A DNA stretch of 64,000 bases, from the NCBI GenBank assembly GCA_949740535.1, contig CATJHO010000145.1, positions 24,475 through 88,474 of the forward strand, given 5' to 3'. The translations under genes and the position numbers were made by a program. The stretch comes from an uncultured Lachnospiraceae bacterium. Its GTDB lineage: Bacteria > Bacillota > Clostridia > Lachnospirales > Lachnospiraceae. Under the pieces are notes generated by a model. That model did not search any database and was not told where the DNA came from. It saw nothing but the letters and a program-made list of their open reading frames with translations. This document shows positions 61,247 to 64,000 of this stretch, piece by piece (position 1 is the stretch's first letter; each line of letters starts with the position of its first letter).

Positions 61247-62641
61247 ATGAGTAGTACAGCACAGAGCTTGGCAGGTAAGAGAATTGAGAGCTTACTTGAC
61301 GAGAACAGTTTTGTTGAAATTGGCGGCATGGTGACAGCCAGAAGCACAGATTTCAACATGCAGCAGAAGGAAACTCCGTCCGATGGAGTGATCACCGGAT
61401 ACGGTGTCATTGACGGCAATCTCGTGTATGTGTACAGCCAGGACGCGTCCGTACTGAACGGAACCCTGGGTGAAATGCATGCAAAGAAGATCACGAAGCT
61501 CTATGAGATGGCCTGCAGGATGGGAGCTCCGGTTATCGGTCTGATTGACTGCGCGGGAATCCGTCTTCAGGAGGGCGTGGATGCTTTGAATGGTTTTGGT
61601 GAGATTTACTTACAGCAGACACTGGCTTCCGGCGTGGTTCCGCAGATTGCGGCAGTATTCGGGACCTGCGGCGGCGGACTGGCCGTTGTTCCGGGTCTGG
61701 CTGACTTTACTTTTATGGAGGAGAAGAAGGCAAAGCTCTTTGTAAACTCTCCCAATGCAATTGAGGGAAATGAGATTTCCAAGTGCAACAGCTCATCTGC
61801 GGCATTCCAGGCAGAGGAGGCAGGAAGCGTAGATATCGTTGCGGACGAGGCAGGGGTTCTGGCACAGATCCGCCAGCTGGTTACCATGCTTCCGGCTAAC
61901 AATGAGGATGATGCTCTGGACGAGGAGTGTCTGGATGATCTGAACCGGGTATGTGCGGATCTGGGCAGCGTGGCATATTCAGCTCCCTACATACTTTCCA
62001 GCATTTCTGACGGTAATGTATTCTTTGAGACCAAGGCCGGCTATGCCAAGGATATGGTGACAGGTCTTATCAAATTAAACGGAATGACAGTAGGCGCTGT
62101 GGCCAATAATGATGTGGAGATGACAGCCAGAGGCGCTCAGAAAGCGGCAGACTTCGTGAATTTCTGTGATGCATTCAACATTCCGGTCCTTTCCATTACC
62201 AATGTAACAGGTTACAAGGCTAATATGTGTACCGAGCGCAATATCGCCAAAGCTCTGGCACGGCTTACCTATGCCTTTGCCAATGCGACAGTTCCCAAGG
62301 TAAATGTAATTGCAGGGACTGCTTATGGCAGCGCTTATGTATCCATGAACAGCAAAGGAATCGGCGCAGACATGGTTTACGCATGGACAGGTTCCAAGGT
62401 GGGCATGATGGATGCGAAACTGGCAGCTAAGATCATGTACGCAGATGCAGACGCCGCAGTTCAGAAAGAGAAAGCGGCAGAATACGCAGATCTTCAGAAC
62501 AGCGTGGATGCGGCGGCCAGAAGAGGCTACGTAGACAGCGTGATTGAGCCTCAGGATACAAGAAAATATGTAATCGGCGCATTTGAGATGTTATTCACAA
62601 AGAGAGAGGATCGTCCTGACAAGAAGCACGGAACGGTTTAA
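61247..62641 (+). CDS. Acyl-CoA carboxyltransferase alpha subunit of a Na+-translocating decarboxylase
   Basis: 464 residues, crotonase-fold carboxyltransferase of the MmdA/GcdA/PccB family. It moves the carboxyl group from a substrate CoA ester to biotin. Visible: ITGYGVIDGNLVYVYSQDASVLNGTLGEMHAKKI, GAPVIGLIDCAGIRLQEGVDAL, FGTCGGGLAVVPGLADF and, in the C half, GYKANMCTERNIAKALARL and the AGTAYGSAYVSMNSKGIGAD oxyanion region. It is shorter than MmdA (about 510-520) because the N-terminal helices are reduced. Followed by OadG-like, biotin-carrier and beta subunits, so it is the sodium-pump type. Methylmalonyl-CoA and glutaconyl-CoA are both possible substrates. Confidence 0.86.
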   Translation: MSSTAQSLAGKRIESLLDENSFVEIGGMVTARSTDFNMQQKETPSDGVITGYGVIDGNLVYVYSQDASVLNGTLGEMHAKKITKLYEMACRMGAPVIGLIDCAGIRLQEGVDALNGFGEIYLQQTLASGVVPQIAAVFGTCGGGLAVVPGLADFTFMEEKKAKLFVNSPNAIEGNEISKCNSSSAAFQAEEAGSVDIVADEAGVLAQIRQLVTMLPANNEDDALDEECLDDLNRVCADLGSVAYSAPYILSSISDGNVFFETKAGYAKDMVTGLIKLNGMTVGAVANNDVEMTARGAQKAADFVNFCDAFNIPVLSITNVTGYKANMCTERNIAKALARLTYAFANATVPKVNVIAGTAYGSAYVSMNSKGIGADMVYAWTGSKVGMMDAKLAAKIMYADADAAVQKEKAAEYADLQNSVDAAARRGYVDSVIEPQDTRKYVIGAFEMLFTKREDRPDKKHGTV

Positions 62642-62655
62642 GAGGGGTGAATAAT

Positions 62656-63483
62656 ATGAAGAGAAATATGAAAAAATTAGCAGGCCTTTTGGTACTCCTG
62701 GCGGGTATTCTGACTCTGACAGGCTGTGAGCAGAAAGCGGCTCTTCCGAATGAGGATACGTATAAGGCCAAGGCTGATCAGTACGTACAGCTTCTGGCGG
62801 CTATGGACGAGGCGGCGCTTGAAGAGCAGATTGCCGGGTTAGAGGAGAATTTTGAGGATTTTGAGCAGGAAGTGGCTCTGTATCCCTATATCAGTCCCAC
62901 GGGCGCAAAGTTTGATTTTACAGCGGAGGCATATCTGGCTCTGTTTAAATCCTATGCAGGCAACCTGGATGACTTGGGCGCTTACGTAGGTGTCAAGGAG
63001 TATGAGGGCGGTACAGAGAAAGACGGCGAAACCACTTATGATGTGGTGTATGAGTTTGAGAAGCATGACATGCGGCTGTCCCTGGTTTTTGATAAGAATA
63101 ATGTAGTAACGACCGTAACGGCCGATCCCATTTACAGTACCGGTGAAATTCTGGAGAAGGCGGGCATGAATACCCTGCTGGGCATGGGCGTTGTATTTAC
63201 CGTGCTGATTCTGATCAGTCTCATTATTTCCTGCTTTAACTTTATTCCGGCTATTGAGCGGAAGTTCAGCAAAAAGAAAGCAGAAGAGAAGAAAGCGGCG
63301 GTGCCGGCAGCACCGGCAGTACCGGCTCCTGTGGCAGAACCGGCAGCGGCGGAAACGGATGATCTGGCTCTTGTGGCCGTAATTACGGCGGCAGTAGCGG
63401 CTTCTATGGGAACAACTTCCACAGACGGCTTTGTGGTGCGTTCGATCAAGCGCAGAAACAGCCAGAAGTGGAAAAGAGCATAA
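62656..63483 (+). CDS. OadG-like small subunit fused to a lipoprotein domain
   Basis: 275 residues from ATG 62656 (GAGGGGTG upstream; GTG 62647 is the alternative). The N-terminal part is a lipoprotein: signal peptide with LTGC (Cys24), then an outer domain of about 145 residues (EDTYKAKADQYVQLLAAMDE to YSTGEILEKAG). One membrane helix at about 172-198 (GMGVVFTVLILISLIISCF) and an Ala/Pro-rich linker follow, then a short C-terminal region ending in VRSIKRRNSQKWKRA. OadG/MmdD proteins normally have just the helix and the linker (about 80-120 residues), so the outer lipoprotein domain is an addition. It links the alpha and beta subunits in Na+-pump decarboxylases. Confidence 0.82.
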   Translation: MKRNMKKLAGLLVLLAGILTLTGCEQKAALPNEDTYKAKADQYVQLLAAMDEAALEEQIAGLEENFEDFEQEVALYPYISPTGAKFDFTAEAYLALFKSYAGNLDDLGAYVGVKEYEGGTEKDGETTYDVVYEFEKHDMRLSLVFDKNNVVTTVTADPIYSTGEILEKAGMNTLLGMGVVFTVLILISLIISCFNFIPAIERKFSKKKAEEKKAAVPAAPAVPAPVAEPAAAETDDLALVAVITAAVAASMGTTSTDGFVVRSIKRRNSQKWKRA

Positions 63484-63524
63484 TAAATTGTTACACACTA
63501 TTAATTTTAGGAGGAATCAATAAG

Positions 63525-63896
63525 ATGAAAAATTATACTATTACCGTAAATGGCGTGGCATATGATGTAACCGTAGAAGAAGGCGGCGCAGGAAGCGCAG
63601 CAGCGCCTGCAGCAGCTCCCGTGGCAAGACCGGCGGCAGCTCCGGCACCGGCCGCAAAGCCTGCAGCAGCGGCAGCCGCAGGCGGAATTGAAGTGAAGGC
63701 TTCTGTTCCGGGCAAGGTATTCAAGGTTGAGGCTTCCGTGGGCCAGGCAGTGAAGGCTGGCGACAACATTGTGATTCTGGAGGCCATGAAGATGGAAATT
63801 CCGGTTGTAGCTCCTGAGGACGGTACGGTAGCCAGCATCAATGTAAGCGTAGGCGACGCAGTAGAATCCGGCGATTTACTGGCATCCCTGAACTGA
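63525..63896 (+). CDS. Biotin carboxyl carrier subunit
   Basis: 123 residues from ATG 63525 with AGGAGGAATC upstream (track start 63468 overlaps the previous gene). A short N-terminal segment (MKNYTITVNGVAYDVTVEEG) and a flexible Ala/Pro linker (about 22-53) lead to the biotinyl domain (about 55-123). The biotinylated Lys89 is in EAMKMEIPV. It carries CO2 between the alpha carboxyltransferase and the beta membrane subunit, matching GcdC/MmdC. Confidence 0.94.
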   Translation: MKNYTITVNGVAYDVTVEEGGAGSAAAPAAAPVARPAAAPAPAAKPAAAAAAGGIEVKASVPGKVFKVEASVGQAVKAGDNIVILEAMKMEIPVVAPEDGTVASINVSVGDAVESGDLLASLN

Positions 63897-63932
63897 CAAA
63901 ACTGGAACTTCAAAAACAACGGAGGTTAAGAC

Positions 63933-64000
63933 ATGGGATATATATTAGAAACACTGGGAAATCTCATGCATCAGACGGCGTTTTTTAACCTGACCTGGGG
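63933..64000 (+). CDS. Na+-translocating decarboxylase beta subunit, N-terminal fragment
   Basis: Starts at ATG 63933 after ACGGAGGTTAAG and runs off the window. Only about 22 residues are visible (MGYILETLGNLMHQTAFFNL). The position after the biotin carrier gene and the start, which resembles OadB/MmdB/GcdB N-termini, support the call. The full protein would be the membrane subunit that couples decarboxylation of carboxybiotin to Na+ export. Confidence 0.75.
   Translation, partial: MGYILETLGNLMHQTAFFNLTW

Overview
The window reads as chromosomal DNA of a spore-forming anaerobic Firmicute, most likely a Lachnospiraceae member (Clostridium cluster XIVa). The evidence is the gene order (DUF177-rpmF-plsX-acpP-rnc-smc-ftsY), strong AGGAGG ribosome sites, a GerA-type spore germination protein, CotH-family kinases, a PduL-AckA acetate pathway and a biotin-dependent sodium-pump decarboxylase operon. 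The genus cannot be fixed from sequence reading alone. Almost all genes are on the + strand; only the HAD/DHH pair at 25.8-27.6 kb is on the - strand. No tRNA, rRNA, CRISPR array, insertion sequence or phage module was seen. LAYOUT: 0-0.8 kb holds the end of feoB and a small Cys-rich FeoB partner. 0.8-2.1 kb is a D,D-carboxypeptidase. 2.1-5.2 kb is a methionine ABC transporter operon (metQ-metN-metI) with two unusual features: a Met/Cys-rich leader peptide followed by a terminator, and a circularly permuted MetQ. 5.3-10.9 kb is a surface/signalling locus: prepilin peptidase, membrane Ser/Thr kinase, and a 1111-residue Ig-like repeat membrane protein. 11-14 kb holds an MBL-fold lipoprotein, YqeY, another lipoprotein and an EamA transporter. 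14.1-21.4 kb is a housekeeping operon rimO-pgsA-cinA-dut-ppx-ppk1, followed by two tandem CotH-like kinases and a lipoprotein, closed by a convergent terminator with a perfect 27-bp stem. 27.8-34.4 kb has a GerA/SpoVAF protein and a J-like TPR protein paired with an HscC-like Hsp70. 34.4-37.8 kb holds YbaK and part of the tetrapyrrole pathway (precorrin-2 dehydrogenase, hemB, hemL). 37.9-38.9 kb is a beta-propeller lactonase. 38.9-43.1 kb is a visibly more AT-rich island: an antiterminator-controlled PTS permease, its LicT-type antiterminator and an ADP-ribosylglycohydrolase-fold enzyme. 43.3-45.2 kb is pduL-ackA. 45.3-55.1 kb is the DUF177-rpmF / plsX-acpP-rnc-smc-ftsY block, with a chemoreceptor inserted in the middle. 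55.2-57.5 kb has two small unknown genes and threonine ammonia-lyase. 57.5-61.1 kb is a Mn2+ (yybP-ykoY) riboswitch controlling mntP and a P-type cation ATPase. 61.2-64.0 kb is the start of a Na+-translocating acyl-CoA decarboxylase operon that runs off the window. BEST CANDIDATES FOR NEW BIOLOGY: (1) a structured RNA element present as three tandem units of exactly 110 bp before ftsY and once more before an unknown gene at 55.6 kb, with covarying helices, an invariant CGGAACTGGAA flank and the same 14-nt spacing to both start codons; (2) the Met/Cys-rich leader peptide attenuator in front of metQ; (3) the circularly permuted MetQ; (4) a predicted three-way-junction RNA between the Mn riboswitch terminator and mntP. 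Coordinates and pairings were worked out by hand from the sequence; no database search or folding program was run.
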